Source: Ligilactobacillus aviarius subsp. aviarius DSM 20655
GTDB taxonomy: Bacteria; Bacillota; Bacilli; Lactobacillales; Lactobacillaceae
Assembly (NCBI RefSeq): GCF_001436315.1
Contig: NZ_AYZA01000009.1
Location: 64,330 to 108,157 of the forward strand
DNA: 43,828 nucleotides
Direction of reading: 5' to 3'
Each line of letters opens with the position of its first letter. Positions within the stretch are counted from its first letter, which is position 1. The position numbers were made by a program, and so were the translations under genes. The notes under the pieces were generated by a model. The model saw nothing but the letters and a program-made list of their open reading frames with translations. It ran no database searches and had not been told where the DNA came from. Below are positions 7,182-15,937 of the stretch, piece by piece.

Positions 7182-8301
7182 ATGGAAATTGCGGATTATC
7201 GAAATCAAATCGAAGCAATGAACCATCAGATCTCTGAGTTCGGGAGGTCTCTTTGACTTAGAGAGTCTTGAAGGGCAAATTGCTGAAAACGAGTCGAAGA
7301 TGGCTGAACCTGGATTTTGGGATGATGGCACGGCTGCTCAAAAGTTAATTAATGAAAATAATGAATTAAAAAATAAGTTTGATAACTTTCATCAACTTTC
7401 ACAATCAATTGACGATTTAGATGTTTTATTTGAATTAGTACAGGAAGATGAAACGGATGCGGAGCTCCGAGCGGAATTGGAGACGCAGCTCAATGATACA
7501 CAAGCGCAACTTGAAAAGTATCAACTGTCTTTGCTGTTAAATGGAAAGTATGACAAGGATAATGCAATTCTTGAAATTCATCCTGGCGCTGGCGGAACCG
7601 AATCCCAAGACTGGGGTTCGATGCTGATGCGGATGTACATGCGGTGGGCAGAACAGCATAACTTTAAGGTTGAAGTTGCGGATTATCAAGTTGGTGAAGA
7701 AGCCGGAATTAAAAGTGTAACCTTAATGATCAAGGGCACGAATGCATACGGCTATCTTCGCAGTGAAAAGGGTGTTCACCGGCTGGTACGGATCTCTCCG
7801 TTTGATGCGGCTGGCAGACGCCACACATCATTTGCGTCCGTTAACGTGATGCCAGAACTTGACGACAGTGTTGAAGTCGATTTACGGCCAGAAGATATCA
7901 AAATGGAAGTTTTCCGGTCAAGCGGTGCCGGCGGCCAGCATATTAATAAAACGTCATCGGCGGTCCGGTTGATTCACATTCCGACCGGGATCGTGGTTTC
8001 TAGTCAGGCACAGCGGTCGCAATTTCAAAACCGGGCAACAGCGGAAAGCATGTTAAGGGCTAAACTTTACCAGCGTGAATTGGAAGAAAAGCAGCGGCAA
8101 AAAGCTGAGATTCAAGGTGAACAAATGGATATCGGCTGGGGTTCGCAGATTCGGTCTTACGTTTTTCACCCGTATTCAATGGTGAAGGATCACCGGACTG
8201 GATATGAAACGGCCAACAACCAGGCGGTAATGGACGGTGACCTTGACGGCTTTATTAATGCTTATCTTCAATGGAAGTTACAACAGGAAAATCCGCAATA
8301 A
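7182..8301 (+). CDS. prfB: Peptide chain release factor 2, expressed through programmed +1 frameshift
   Basis: RF2 ends translation at UGA and UAA. The first 24 codons start at ATG 7182 (site AAAGGAGAA) and end at an in-frame UGA at 7254-7256. Shifting one base forward after CTT continues into the long second frame beginning GAC at 7255, giving 372 residues in all, close to the usual RF2 length. The product carries the anticodon-like motif SPF (RISPFDAAG) and the catalytic GGQ ([16 protein letters not shown]). The slippery site is the conserved one (see the separate entry). The gene downstream is a PDZ membrane protein 12 bases away; the usual neighbours secA and ftsEX are not adjacent. Confidence 0.96.
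7242..7257 (+). other. prfB: Programmed +1 ribosomal frameshift site of prfB
   Basis: GGGAGG, TCT, CTT, TGA, C. An internal Shine-Dalgarno-like hexamer lies three bases before the CTT codon, and CTT is followed by UGA-C, a weak stop context. This has the same spacing as the E. coli element (AGGGGG TAT CTT TGA C). Slow termination at UGA when RF2 is scarce allows slippage from CUU to UUU, so RF2 regulates its own production. Confidence 0.96.
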
Positions 8302-8313
8302 AGAGGGATATGA

Positions 8314-9414
8314 ATGGAATTTTTTAAATTAATTGGAACATTTTTGATTCAACCATTATTGTGGCTGGGAATTTTATGGACGGGTGTTTGTTACACGCTT
8401 CGAATTCGCAGTGATCGGCGGAACTTTAAAATTGCATTGAATAAGGATTGCTTTGAAATTCGCCATTTTATTAAGAAGGGAATTTTATGGGGAATCGTTG
8501 GTTCGCTGATCAGTTTGCTTATTGGCTGCTATTTACCGATGAAAGCAATTGTCCTATACGAAATTTTGGCGGCAGTGGCTGTTCTTTGCATATCCCGCAT
8601 TGATCTGAGTGCCGTTCCGCTTTACATTTTAGGAATTTTAGCAGTTCTTCGGCAACCAGCAGTTTTACCGGTAATCTTATTGTTATTGGGATTCAATTAC
8701 CTTGTTAAAGGCCGATTGACCCATGGCGAAAGTGCGGTCTGGTTTACGCCGCAAATCAAGCAGAATCGGCGGAAACGGCGCTTAGCAGTTTATCGTTGGA
8801 GCGAGTTTACGGTTTTGCCGTTAATGATTTATATTCCAGGAACTTTAATGGAAAAACTATTCCATTTTTTGCCGTTGATTCATTTCGGCGAAGTTCATTT
8901 TAGTTTGTTTATTTTGCCGTTTTTTGTCGGCAGTGCAGGCCGGATTCGCGGCGAACAAGTTGAAGCCCGAATGCAAACGGTCCAAAAACAAAACCTAATT
9001 TTGGCAGCTGGTGCCTTCGTCCTCGCAGTTGGCGCATGGTTATTGCCGCATTTGGAAATTTTATGGATCATGATCATGCTGGCGATGACGGTTGGAATTC
9101 ACCTTTACCATTATTTACAGGTAAATAAAAACCGGGCGCAATATATTGAAGTGAGCGAAGGAATTCGGGTAATTGCCATTCGTCCGGGAACCCCGGCAGC
9201 GAAGATGAGTCTTAATCCTGGTGACGTGATTTTGACGTGCAATAATCAACCAGTTACGAATGAAAATCAATTTTATGAAGCATTACAGCTTGATTCGGCA
9301 TATTGCCATTTGAAGGTCAAGACAATGAGTGGTGATTTAAAAATCACAGAAGGAGCAATTTATAACGATTCACCGTATGAACTTGGAATCGTTCAGTTTC
9401 GGAAGATGAATTAA
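8314..9414 (+). CDS. Polytopic membrane protein with C-terminal PDZ domain, MinJ-like
   Basis: The 366-residue protein has about six to eight membrane segments in its first 270 residues and a PDZ domain near 280-360, recognisable from VIAIRPGTPAAKMSLNPGD followed by VILTCNNQPVTN. There is no protease motif. In Bacillus, MinJ has this architecture and lies in the same neighbourhood, between prfB and uvrBA; it bridges DivIVA and MinD to place the division septum. The match in architecture and position supports a MinJ-like role, but PDZ membrane proteins diverge fast and the assignment is inference. ATG follows AGAGGGA, 12 bases after prfB, so the two may be cotranscribed. Confidence 0.75.
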   Translation: MEFFKLIGTFLIQPLLWLGILWTGVCYTLRIRSDRRNFKIALNKDCFEIRHFIKKGILWGIVGSLISLLIGCYLPMKAIVLYEILAAVAVLCISRIDLSAVPLYILGILAVLRQPAVLPVILLLLGFNYLVKGRLTHGESAVWFTPQIKQNRRKRRLAVYRWSEFTVLPLMIYIPGTLMEKLFHFLPLIHFGEVHFSLFILPFFVGSAGRIRGEQVEARMQTVQKQNLILAAGAFVLAVGAWLLPHLEILWIMIMLAMTVGIHLYHYLQVNKNRAQYIEVSEGIRVIAIRPGTPAAKMSLNPGDVILTCNNQPVTNENQFYEALQLDSAYCHLKVKTMSGDLKITEGAIYNDSPYELGIVQFRKMN

Positions 9415-9429
9415 AGTGGGAGGATTTGA

Positions 9430-9756
9430 ATGAAAAAGAAACTTTACCGTTCAAACGATCATCGGATTTTATTTGGAGTATGCGGTGGTTTTGCGGATTA
9501 TTTCGGAATTGATCCGAAGTATATTCGAATTGGTTACTTGATTTTTGGTCTGATTTGTTCAATGTTTGCCCGGCTTTCGATTTTGCCAGTCGGCATTTAT
9601 GTTATTTTAGCTCTGGCAATGCCGCTTAATCCGAACCAATCGGCCACCAGCTTTAGTTCTTTTTTTGGAGATCAAACATCAAATCGTCCTGCACGGCCGA
9701 ATAATCAAGGACGGAAAGTTATTCGGGACGTGAAGGAAAAAGATATTAAGAAGTAG
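9430..9756 (+). CDS. PspC-domain membrane protein (YvlC-like)
   Basis: The 108-residue protein starts with the PspC signature (LYRSNDHRILFGVCGGFADYF cut short here; 'ILFGVCGG' is the core), then one long hydrophobic hairpin (about 34-68), and ends in a polar, basic tail. PspC proteins respond to envelope damage. In Bacillus the yvlC-yvlD pair precedes hprK-lgt, exactly as here, which supports the assignment. ATG follows GTGGGAGGATT, 15 bases after the previous gene, so it is probably part of the same transcript. No LiaR-type regulator is present in the window. Confidence 0.85.
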   Translation: MKKKLYRSNDHRILFGVCGGFADYFGIDPKYIRIGYLIFGLICSMFARLSILPVGIYVILALAMPLNPNQSATSFSSFFGDQTSNRPARPNNQGRKVIRDVKEKDIKK

Positions 9757-9770
9757 AAGGGAAATCATTC

Positions 9771-10115
9771 ATGGGATTCTGGAAAAAAGCAATTCTTGAT
9801 ACGTTGATTTTTATTGCGATTGCCGGATTTTTTCCATCAATGTTCCACGTTTCAAGCCTTTGGATGGCATTTGTGGCGGCAGTCGTTGTCGGATTGCTGA
9901 ACCGCTTTGTTAAACCAATCATCGTGTTACTGTCATTGCCGATCACTGCACTGACATTTGGCTTGTTTTACGTGGTGATCAATGCGTTTATGCTTGAACT
10001 TGCTTCATGGGCACTTAAACCGGATTTTGCCTTCAGCAGTTTTGGGGCAACGTTGGTGACGGCAATCATTATCAGTGTGGTCAATATGATCGTTTCCGAC
10101 CATTTTATTGAATAA
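9771..10115 (+). CDS. YvlD-like small membrane protein (phage-holin-4 family)
   Basis: The 114-residue protein consists of three to four hydrophobic helices with a conserved GLLNRFVKPIIVLLSLPI segment and a late FGATLVTAIIISVVN helix, matching the PF04020/YvlD family. Despite the family name these are chromosomal envelope proteins, not phage lysis proteins. It follows the PspC gene by 14 bases with an AGAAGGGAA site. The function is unknown beyond association with envelope stress genes. Confidence 0.85.
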   Translation: MGFWKKAILDTLIFIAIAGFFPSMFHVSSLWMAFVAAVVVGLLNRFVKPIIVLLSLPITALTFGLFYVVINAFMLELASWALKPDFAFSSFGATLVTAIIISVVNMIVSDHFIE

Positions 10116-10139
10116 TTAATCGGCACTGGTTAGATTTAA

Positions 10140-10148
10140 TGGTAAAAT
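10140..10148 (+). promoter_or_regulatory. Extended -10 promoter for hprK
   Basis: TGG followed by TAAAAT (10143-10148), 38 bases before the hprK start; no clear -35. It allows hprK-lgt to be expressed apart from the upstream envelope genes. Confidence 0.5.
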
Positions 10149-10186
10149 GTTAATGATAAAAAGGCTTTCAGAAATGAGGAATGAGG

Positions 10187-11125
10187 ATGCGAAGTGTAAC
10201 AGTCAAACAGTTAGCTGATGCATGCGGATTGACCGTGTATTCAGGGCAAGAATACCTCGATAAACGGTTAATTAAAACCGATGATATGTCTCGTCCAGGA
10301 TTGGAATTGACGGGATACTTTGATTACTACCCGGCTGAACGGGTTCAGCTTTTCGGAATGACGGAAATTTCATTTTCACAACGGTTGACTCCTGAAAATC
10401 AACTTAAAGTTATGCGGCAGTTATGTACTGATGAAACGCCATGCCTGGTTGTTTCACGGTCATTACCGGTTCCCGAAAGTATGGCAACCGCAGCGGCGGA
10501 AAAGAATATCCCGATTTTGGGAACGAAGTCGTCAACTTCGCGGATTGCTTCACGGATCACGTATTATTTGCAAGGTCAACTTGCAGAACGGCAATCGCTT
10601 CATGGCGTTTTAGTTGATATTTATGGGTTAGGAGTTCTGATCACCGGGGATTCCGGGGTCGGAAAATCAGAAACTGCCCTTGACTTGATCAAACGCGGTC
10701 ACCGGTTGATTGCCGATGATCGGGTTGAAGTTTATAAGAAGGATGAATTTACGGTTTACGGTGAACCGCCGAAAATCTTAGCTCACTTACTTGAGATTCG
10801 TGGAGTTGGGATCATCGACGTCATGAATTTATATGGTGCAGGGGCTGTTCGGACGCATGCCCATATTTCACTGATCGTTCACCTTGAAAATTGGAGTAAG
10901 GATAAACAATTCGATCGTTTAGGCAGCGGCGAAGAAGAACAAGAGTTGCTCGGAATCAAGATTCCAAAGATCACGATTCCAGTTAAAGTTGGACGGAACA
11001 TGGCCATTATTGTTGAAGCAGCGGCAATGAATTACCGGGCAAAGACAATGGGTTACGATGCAACGAAGACTTTTGATGAAAACTTAAATAACTTGATTAA
11101 GGAAAATTCAACTCAGAATAAATAA
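10187..11125 (+). CDS. hprK: HPr kinase/phosphorylase
   Basis: The bifunctional enzyme phosphorylates and dephosphorylates Ser46 of HPr, setting CcpA-dependent carbon catabolite control; ccpA is in this same window. The 312-residue form chosen here begins at the second of two in-frame ATGs (10181 and 10187), because the GAGGA site at 10176-10180 is six bases from the second and touches the first. The catalytic His139 (SLHGV), Walker A GDSGVGKS (154-161), the acidic pair 177-178 (IADDRVE) and the signature LEIRGVGIIDVMNLYGAGA are all present. lgt follows 15 bases later. Confidence 0.95.
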   Translation: MRSVTVKQLADACGLTVYSGQEYLDKRLIKTDDMSRPGLELTGYFDYYPAERVQLFGMTEISFSQRLTPENQLKVMRQLCTDETPCLVVSRSLPVPESMATAAAEKNIPILGTKSSTSRIASRITYYLQGQLAERQSLHGVLVDIYGLGVLITGDSGVGKSETALDLIKRGHRLIADDRVEVYKKDEFTVYGEPPKILAHLLEIRGVGIIDVMNLYGAGAVRTHAHISLIVHLENWSKDKQFDRLGSGEEEQELLGIKIPKITIPVKVGRNMAIIVEAAAMNYRAKTMGYDATKTFDENLNNLIKENSTQNK

Positions 11126-11140
11126 GAGAGATGGAAAATT

Positions 11141-11974
11141 TTGAATATTGCAGCAACAGCGATTATTAATCGAATTGCGTTTACAATTGGACCGATCATG
11201 GTTCACTGGTATGGAATTATTATCGCAACCGGCGTTTTACTTGCGGTTATTTTATCAGTTCGGGAAGGAAATCGCCGCGGACTTGATGAAGAAAACATTT
11301 ATGATTATTTGATTATTGGGTTACCGATTTCAATTATTTGTGCCCGAATCTACTACGTTGTTTTTCAATGGCAATACTATTCAGCGAATCCCGAAATGAT
11401 TTACCGGATTTGGGATGGCGGAATTGCGATTTACGGCGGGTTGATCGGCGCGGCAATTACGTTGATCATCTTTTGCAAGCACCGGGGGATCTCAGCATGG
11501 GAGTTCTTAGACATTGTTGCGCCAACCGTAATTATGGCTCAAGGAATTGGCCGGTGGGGCAACTTTGTTAATCAGGAAGCTCACGGAGTTGCAACGTCGC
11601 TTGCATTTTTGCAAAATACACTGCACTTACCGCATTTTATTGTTCAGCAAATGTGTATCAACGGGACATATTACCAGCCGACATTTTTGTATGAATCAGT
11701 ATGGGATATTGCTGGGTTTATTTTACTGATGGTCCTCCGGCATCGAAAACAGTTATTTAAACGCGGCGAAGTTTTTTTGACGTATGTAATGTGGTACTCA
11801 TTCGGTCGGTTCTTTATTGAAGGAATGCGGACTGATAGTTTAATGCTCGGACCGCTTCGGGTTTCACAGTGGCTATCATTTATTTTCTTCTTCAGTGCAT
11901 TGGCAATCTGGATCGTGCGGCGGCGGAAGGCTGAGCAACCGTGGTATTTAGACCAAGATGCAATTAAAAGATAA
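11141..11974 (+). CDS. lgt: Prolipoprotein diacylglyceryl transferase
   Basis: Lgt moves diacylglycerol from phosphatidylglycerol to the lipobox cysteine of prolipoproteins, the first step of lipoprotein maturation in the membrane. The 277-residue protein has about seven membrane helices, the HWYGIIIATG segment near the N-terminus, GGIAIYGGLIGA, and the Lgt signature GRWGNFVNQEAHG with its key Arg and Asn. The start is TTG (11141); an ATG ten bases upstream is out of frame and stops at once. The C-terminal extension is basic. The hprK-lgt order is conserved in Firmicutes. Confidence 0.95.
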   Translation: MNIAATAIINRIAFTIGPIMVHWYGIIIATGVLLAVILSVREGNRRGLDEENIYDYLIIGLPISIICARIYYVVFQWQYYSANPEMIYRIWDGGIAIYGGLIGAAITLIIFCKHRGISAWEFLDIVAPTVIMAQGIGRWGNFVNQEAHGVATSLAFLQNTLHLPHFIVQQMCINGTYYQPTFLYESVWDIAGFILLMVLRHRKQLFKRGEVFLTYVMWYSFGRFFIEGMRTDSLMLGPLRVSQWLSFIFFFSALAIWIVRRRKAEQPWYLDQDAIKR

Positions 11975-11991
11975 AATTTAATCAAAAATAG

Positions 11992-12020
11992 TTACGATAA
12001 AAACGCTTTTATAGTAAAAT
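11992..12020 (+). promoter_or_regulatory. Probable promoter of the phosphoglucomutase gene
   Basis: TTACGA (11992-11997), 17 bases, TAAAAT (12015-12020), 28 bases before the ATG. An overlapping TATAGT at 12010 is an alternative -10. Confidence 0.5.
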
Positions 12021-12048
12021 TAAAGTGATATTTAGGAAGGTGATATTA

Positions 12049-13776
12049 ATGAGTTGGGAAGAAACCTATCAAACATGGAAAGATAATCCTGAATTAGCAG
12101 CTGATTTAAAGGCTGAATTAGATCAATTAGCAGATAATCAAGAAGCATTAGAAGATGCATTTTACGAACCGCTTTCATTCGGAACTGCTGGAATGCGGGG
12201 CGTTTTAGGGGTTGGAATCAACCGGATGAACATTTATACTGTTCGCCAAGCAACTGAAGGGCTTGCAACTTTTATGGACACCCTTGATGATGAAACCAAG
12301 CAACGCGGGGTTGCAATCAGTTATGATTCACGGCATCATTCACAAGAATTTGCATTTGATGCTGCCCGGGTTTTAGGAGCTCATGGAATTCCAACATTCG
12401 TTTTTGAAAGTTTGCGGCCAACTCCAGAACTTTCATTTACAGTTCGTCATTTACATACATATGCGGGAATTATGATCACTGCAAGTCATAATCCAAAGCA
12501 ATACAACGGATACAAGATTTACGGCGAAGACGGGGCTCAAATGCCACCAAAAGAATCAGATATGATCACTAAGTATATCCGTCAAGTGAAGGACATTTTC
12601 GGCGTTAAGGTTGCTGATAAGGATGCATTGATCGAAGACGGTACCCTTAAGATTATTGGTGACGAAGTTGATAAGGCATACTTAGAAGAAGTTAACCAAG
12701 TAACGATCAATCATGAATTGGTTGCCGAAGAAGGCAAAACAATGAAGTTGATCTTTACGCCGCTTCACGGTACGGGAGCAATGTTAGGGGAAAAGGCTTT
12801 GAAACAAGCGGGTTTTGAAAACTTCACGATGGTTCCGCAGCAAGCTGAACCAGATCCGGAATTTTCAACCGTTAAAAAGCCAAACCCAGAAGATCCGGCT
12901 GCCTTTGATTTGGCAATTGAACTCGGTAAAAAAGAAGGGGCTGACTTGTTGATTGGGGTTGACCCGGATGCTGACCGTTTAGGCGCTGCGGTTCGTCAAC
13001 CAAATGGTGAATACAAGTTATTGACCGGGAACCAAATTGCAGCCATTCTTTTGAATTACATTTTGACGGCCCGGAAAGATGCCGGTACATTGCCATCAAA
13101 TGCAGTGGCTGTTAAATCAATCGTATCAAGCGAATTTGCAACGAAAGTCGCTGCCAACTTTAACGTTAAGATGATCAACGTTTTAACAGGCTTTAAGTTT
13201 ATTGCTGAACAAATTAAGAATTTTGAGGCTGACGGTTCACACACATTTATGTTTGGGTTCGAAGAAAGTTACGGCTATTTGATTCGTCCATTCGTTCGCG
13301 ATAAAGATGCCATCCAATCATTGGTAATGCTTGCCGAAGTTGCTGCCTTCTACAAGAAGCAAGGCATGAACCTTTATGATGGTTTGCAAGAACTCTTCAA
13401 GAAGTATGGTTACTTCGCTGAAAAGACAATTTCATTGACCTTTGATGGGGTTGAAGGTGCTAAGGAAATTGAAGACTTGATGACGAAATTCCGTGAAGAA
13501 TCACCAAAGGAATTTGCCGGTTACAAGGTCGTTGCCTTAGAAGACTTTGAAAAGTCAACGAAGACGAATGCTGACGGGACAGTTGAAGAAATCAAGATTC
13601 CAAAATCAAATGTGTTGAAGTACTTGCTTGAAGATGGAACTTGGATCGCTGTTCGGCCTTCAGGAACAGAACCGAAGATTAAGTTCTACATTGGAACGCA
13701 AGCCGATTCACAAGACGAAGCATTTGCTAAACGGCAACAATTTGAAGATACAGTGATGGCCTTTGTTAAAGGCTAA
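12049..13776 (+). CDS. pgm: Phospho-sugar mutase (alpha-phosphoglucomutase type)
   Basis: The enzyme interconverts glucose-1-phosphate and glucose-6-phosphate (possibly also mannose phosphates), linking glycolysis to UDP-glucose and wall polymer synthesis. The 575-residue protein carries the phospho-serine loop TASHNPKQYNGYK with Ser146, the metal-binding loop GVDPDADRLG, the sugar-binding GFEESYGY and the phosphate-binding RPSGTEPK. The ATG at 12049 is preferred to a GTG at 12025 because GGAAGGTG lies eight bases upstream of it. Its length is that of the PGM2-like subfamily. galU, a common neighbour of lgt in lactobacilli, is not here. Confidence 0.94.
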   Translation: MSWEETYQTWKDNPELAADLKAELDQLADNQEALEDAFYEPLSFGTAGMRGVLGVGINRMNIYTVRQATEGLATFMDTLDDETKQRGVAISYDSRHHSQEFAFDAARVLGAHGIPTFVFESLRPTPELSFTVRHLHTYAGIMITASHNPKQYNGYKIYGEDGAQMPPKESDMITKYIRQVKDIFGVKVADKDALIEDGTLKIIGDEVDKAYLEEVNQVTINHELVAEEGKTMKLIFTPLHGTGAMLGEKALKQAGFENFTMVPQQAEPDPEFSTVKKPNPEDPAAFDLAIELGKKEGADLLIGVDPDADRLGAAVRQPNGEYKLLTGNQIAAILLNYILTARKDAGTLPSNAVAVKSIVSSEFATKVAANFNVKMINVLTGFKFIAEQIKNFEADGSHTFMFGFEESYGYLIRPFVRDKDAIQSLVMLAEVAAFYKKQGMNLYDGLQELFKKYGYFAEKTISLTFDGVEGAKEIEDLMTKFREESPKEFAGYKVVALEDFEKSTKTNADGTVEEIKIPKSNVLKYLLEDGTWIAVRPSGTEPKIKFYIGTQADSQDEAFAKRQQFEDTVMAFVKG

Positions 13777-13801
13777 TCGAATCAATTGAATTAAAAAGCA
13801 T

Positions 13802-13831
13802 TTAAGGCTGGTGAATTTCCAGCCTTTTTGC
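13802..13831 (+). terminator. Terminator of pgm
   Basis: AAGGCTGG (13804-13811) pairs perfectly with CCAGCCTT (13819-13826), followed by TTTTG. Confidence 0.85.
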
Positions 13832-13848
13832 TTGCCGAAATTAAGTTT

Positions 13849-13878
13849 TTGAAAATGCGAAAATATGTTCGTTATGAT
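13849..13878 (+). promoter_or_regulatory. Promoter of uvrB
   Basis: TTGAAA (13849-13854), 18 bases, TATGAT (13873-13878). I saw no clear LexA/DinR box (CGAAC-N4-GTTCG) overlapping it, though the spacer ends in ATGTTCGTT at 13865-13873, a possible half-site. Confidence 0.55.
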
Positions 13879-13918
13879 AAAATATTGATAACAATCTGAT
13901 TGAGAAAGGAGAATGGAA

Positions 13919-15922
13919 ATGATCGAACGGCAAGCGGATCGGAAATTTGACTTAGTTGCACCCTATAAGCCAACGGGTGATCAACCGCAAGCAATCCAAG
14001 AACTTACGGAAGGATTGAAAAAGGGTGAAAAATCTCAAATCCTGCTTGGGGCAACCGGAACTGGAAAAACGTTTACGATTGCAAATGTAATCAAAAATAA
14101 TAATAAACCAACCTTAGTTCTTGCCCACAATAAAACATTGGCAGGGCAGCTTTATGGCGAATTGAAGGAATTTTTCCCGCATAACGCGGTTGAATATTTT
14201 GTTAGTTATTATGATTTTTATCAACCTGAAGCATATGTGCCTTCCAGTGATACGTACATTGAAAAGGATTCAAGTATCAATGATGAAATCGATAAATTAC
14301 GACACTCAGCAACAAGTGCTTTGCTGGAACGCAATGATGTGATCGTTGTTGCCTCCGTATCATCGATCTTTGGTTTAGGGAGCCCGTTTGAATATCAAAA
14401 GCACACAATTTCATTGCGGGTCGGTCAAGAAATCGAACGCGATAAGTTGTTACAATCGTTAGTTGATATCCAATATGAACGGAATGATGTTGACTTTCAA
14501 CGGGGTCGGTTCCGCGTGCATGGGGATGTCGTTGAAATTTTTCCTGCTTCGCATGATGAACGGGCACTTCGGGTTGAATTTTTCGGCGATGAAATTGACC
14601 GGATTCGGGAAATCGATCCGTTGACTGGTGAGGTTTTCGGTGACCGAAACCACGTTGCAATTTTCCCGGCAACCCATTTCATGACGAATGATGACCAGCT
14701 TAAACGCGCAATTGACGGCATTCAGCATGAACTTGACGACCGGTTAAAGGAATTGCATTCTCAAGGAAAATTGCTTGAAGAAGAACGGTTGAAACAACGG
14801 ACAACGTATGACATTGAGATGTTAAAGGAAATGGGTTATACGTCAGGAATTGAAAATTATTCCCGGCATATGGATGGCCGCAAACCAGGTGAACCGCCGT
14901 ACACGTTGTTGGATTTCTTCCCGAAAGATTTTCTGATCGTCGTTGATGAATCACACGTTACAATGCCGCAGGTTCGGGGCATGTATCATGCGGATATTTC
15001 ACGGAAACAAATGCTGATCGATTATGGTTTTCGGCTTCCAAGCGCGCTTGACAACCGACCGCTAAAGCTTGAAGAATTTGAAAAGCATGTTCATCAAATC
15101 ATTTACATGTCAGCGACCCCGGGACCGTATGAAAAGGAACAAACCGATCATGTCGTTGAACAGATCATTCGGCCAACCGGGTTGCTTGATCCTGAAATTG
15201 AAGTTCGCCCAGTGATGGGTCAAATGGATGACCTTGTTGGTGAAATCAATAAGCGGGTTGAACGGCACGAACGTGTTTTTGTAACAACGTTGACGAAAAA
15301 GATGGCAGAGGATCTCACGGATTATTTCAAGGAACTTGGAATTAAGGTCAAATACTTGCACTCCGACATTAAAACGCTTGAACGAACGAAGATTATTCGC
15401 GATTTGCGGCTCGGTAAGTTTGATGTGCTTGTCGGAATCAATCTTTTGCGGGAAGGAATCGATGTGCCGGAAGTATCCCTGGTTGCGATTTTGGACGCGG
15501 ATAAAGAAGGATTTTTGCGGAATGAACGGTCATTGATCCAAACGATCGGACGGGCTGCCCGGAACGTTAACGGGCATGTAATTATGTATGCCGATGAAAT
15601 TACGGATTCAATGCAGGCGGCAATCGATGAAACGAAACGGCGGCGCCATATTCAAGAAGAGTATAACCGGAAGCACCACATTACACCGAAAACAATCAAA
15701 AAAGATATTCGGGACCAAATTTCAGTGCTTGATAATTCAGATAAGGAAACTGAAGATTTGGCAAGTGACGAAGTTGAATTTAGCAAGATGACCAAGGCAG
15801 AACAAAAAGAAATGATCGACCGGCTGAAGACCCAAATGAAGCAGGCGGCCAAAGACTTGAAATTTGAAGAAGCAGCTTCACTTCGGGACACGATTCTCGA
15901 ATTAGAAGCTGAAATTGGGTAA
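13919..15922 (+). CDS. uvrB: UvrABC excinuclease subunit B
   Basis: UvrB is the damage-verifying helicase of nucleotide excision repair, loaded by UvrA and then bound by UvrC. The 667-residue protein has Walker [10 protein letters not shown] near residue 43, the beta-hairpin region [20 protein letters not shown], the VVDESHV Walker B, helicase motif VI (QTIGRAARN) and the C-terminal UVR coiled-coil ([15 protein letters not shown]). Of two in-frame ATGs (13913, 13919) the second is preferred: AAAGGAG ends only one base before the first and seven before the second. uvrA follows after 15 bases. Confidence 0.96.
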   Translation: MIERQADRKFDLVAPYKPTGDQPQAIQELTEGLKKGEKSQILLGATGTGKTFTIANVIKNNNKPTLVLAHNKTLAGQLYGELKEFFPHNAVEYFVSYYDFYQPEAYVPSSDTYIEKDSSINDEIDKLRHSATSALLERNDVIVVASVSSIFGLGSPFEYQKHTISLRVGQEIERDKLLQSLVDIQYERNDVDFQRGRFRVHGDVVEIFPASHDERALRVEFFGDEIDRIREIDPLTGEVFGDRNHVAIFPATHFMTNDDQLKRAIDGIQHELDDRLKELHSQGKLLEEERLKQRTTYDIEMLKEMGYTSGIENYSRHMDGRKPGEPPYTLLDFFPKDFLIVVDESHVTMPQVRGMYHADISRKQMLIDYGFRLPSALDNRPLKLEEFEKHVHQIIYMSATPGPYEKEQTDHVVEQIIRPTGLLDPEIEVRPVMGQMDDLVGEINKRVERHERVFVTTLTKKMAEDLTDYFKELGIKVKYLHSDIKTLERTKIIRDLRLGKFDVLVGINLLREGIDVPEVSLVAILDADKEGFLRNERSLIQTIGRAARNVNGHVIMYADEITDSMQAAIDETKRRRHIQEEYNRKHHITPKTIKKDIRDQISVLDNSDKETEDLASDEVEFSKMTKAEQKEMIDRLKTQMKQAAKDLKFEEAASLRDTILELEAEIG

Positions 15923-15937
15923 GAAGGAGGAATTGAC

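Noticed and set aside
7254-7256. In-frame stop in prfB as a sign of a pseudogene or sequencing error
   Set aside because: The stop lies in the conserved frameshift site with correct SD spacing; the downstream frame is intact.
9771-10115. Phage holin suggesting a prophage remnant
   Set aside because: The family name is misleading; YvlD-like genes next to pspC and hprK are ordinary chromosomal genes, and no phage genes are near.
13849-13912. LexA (DinR) box at uvrB
   Set aside because: Only a half-site-like GTTCG is seen near 13867; the full palindrome CGAAC-N4-GTTCG is absent, so I do not call an SOS box.
14277-14954. Several overlapping reverse-strand open frames opposite uvrB
   Set aside because: They mirror the codon pattern of uvrB and have no start signals or recognisable domains.
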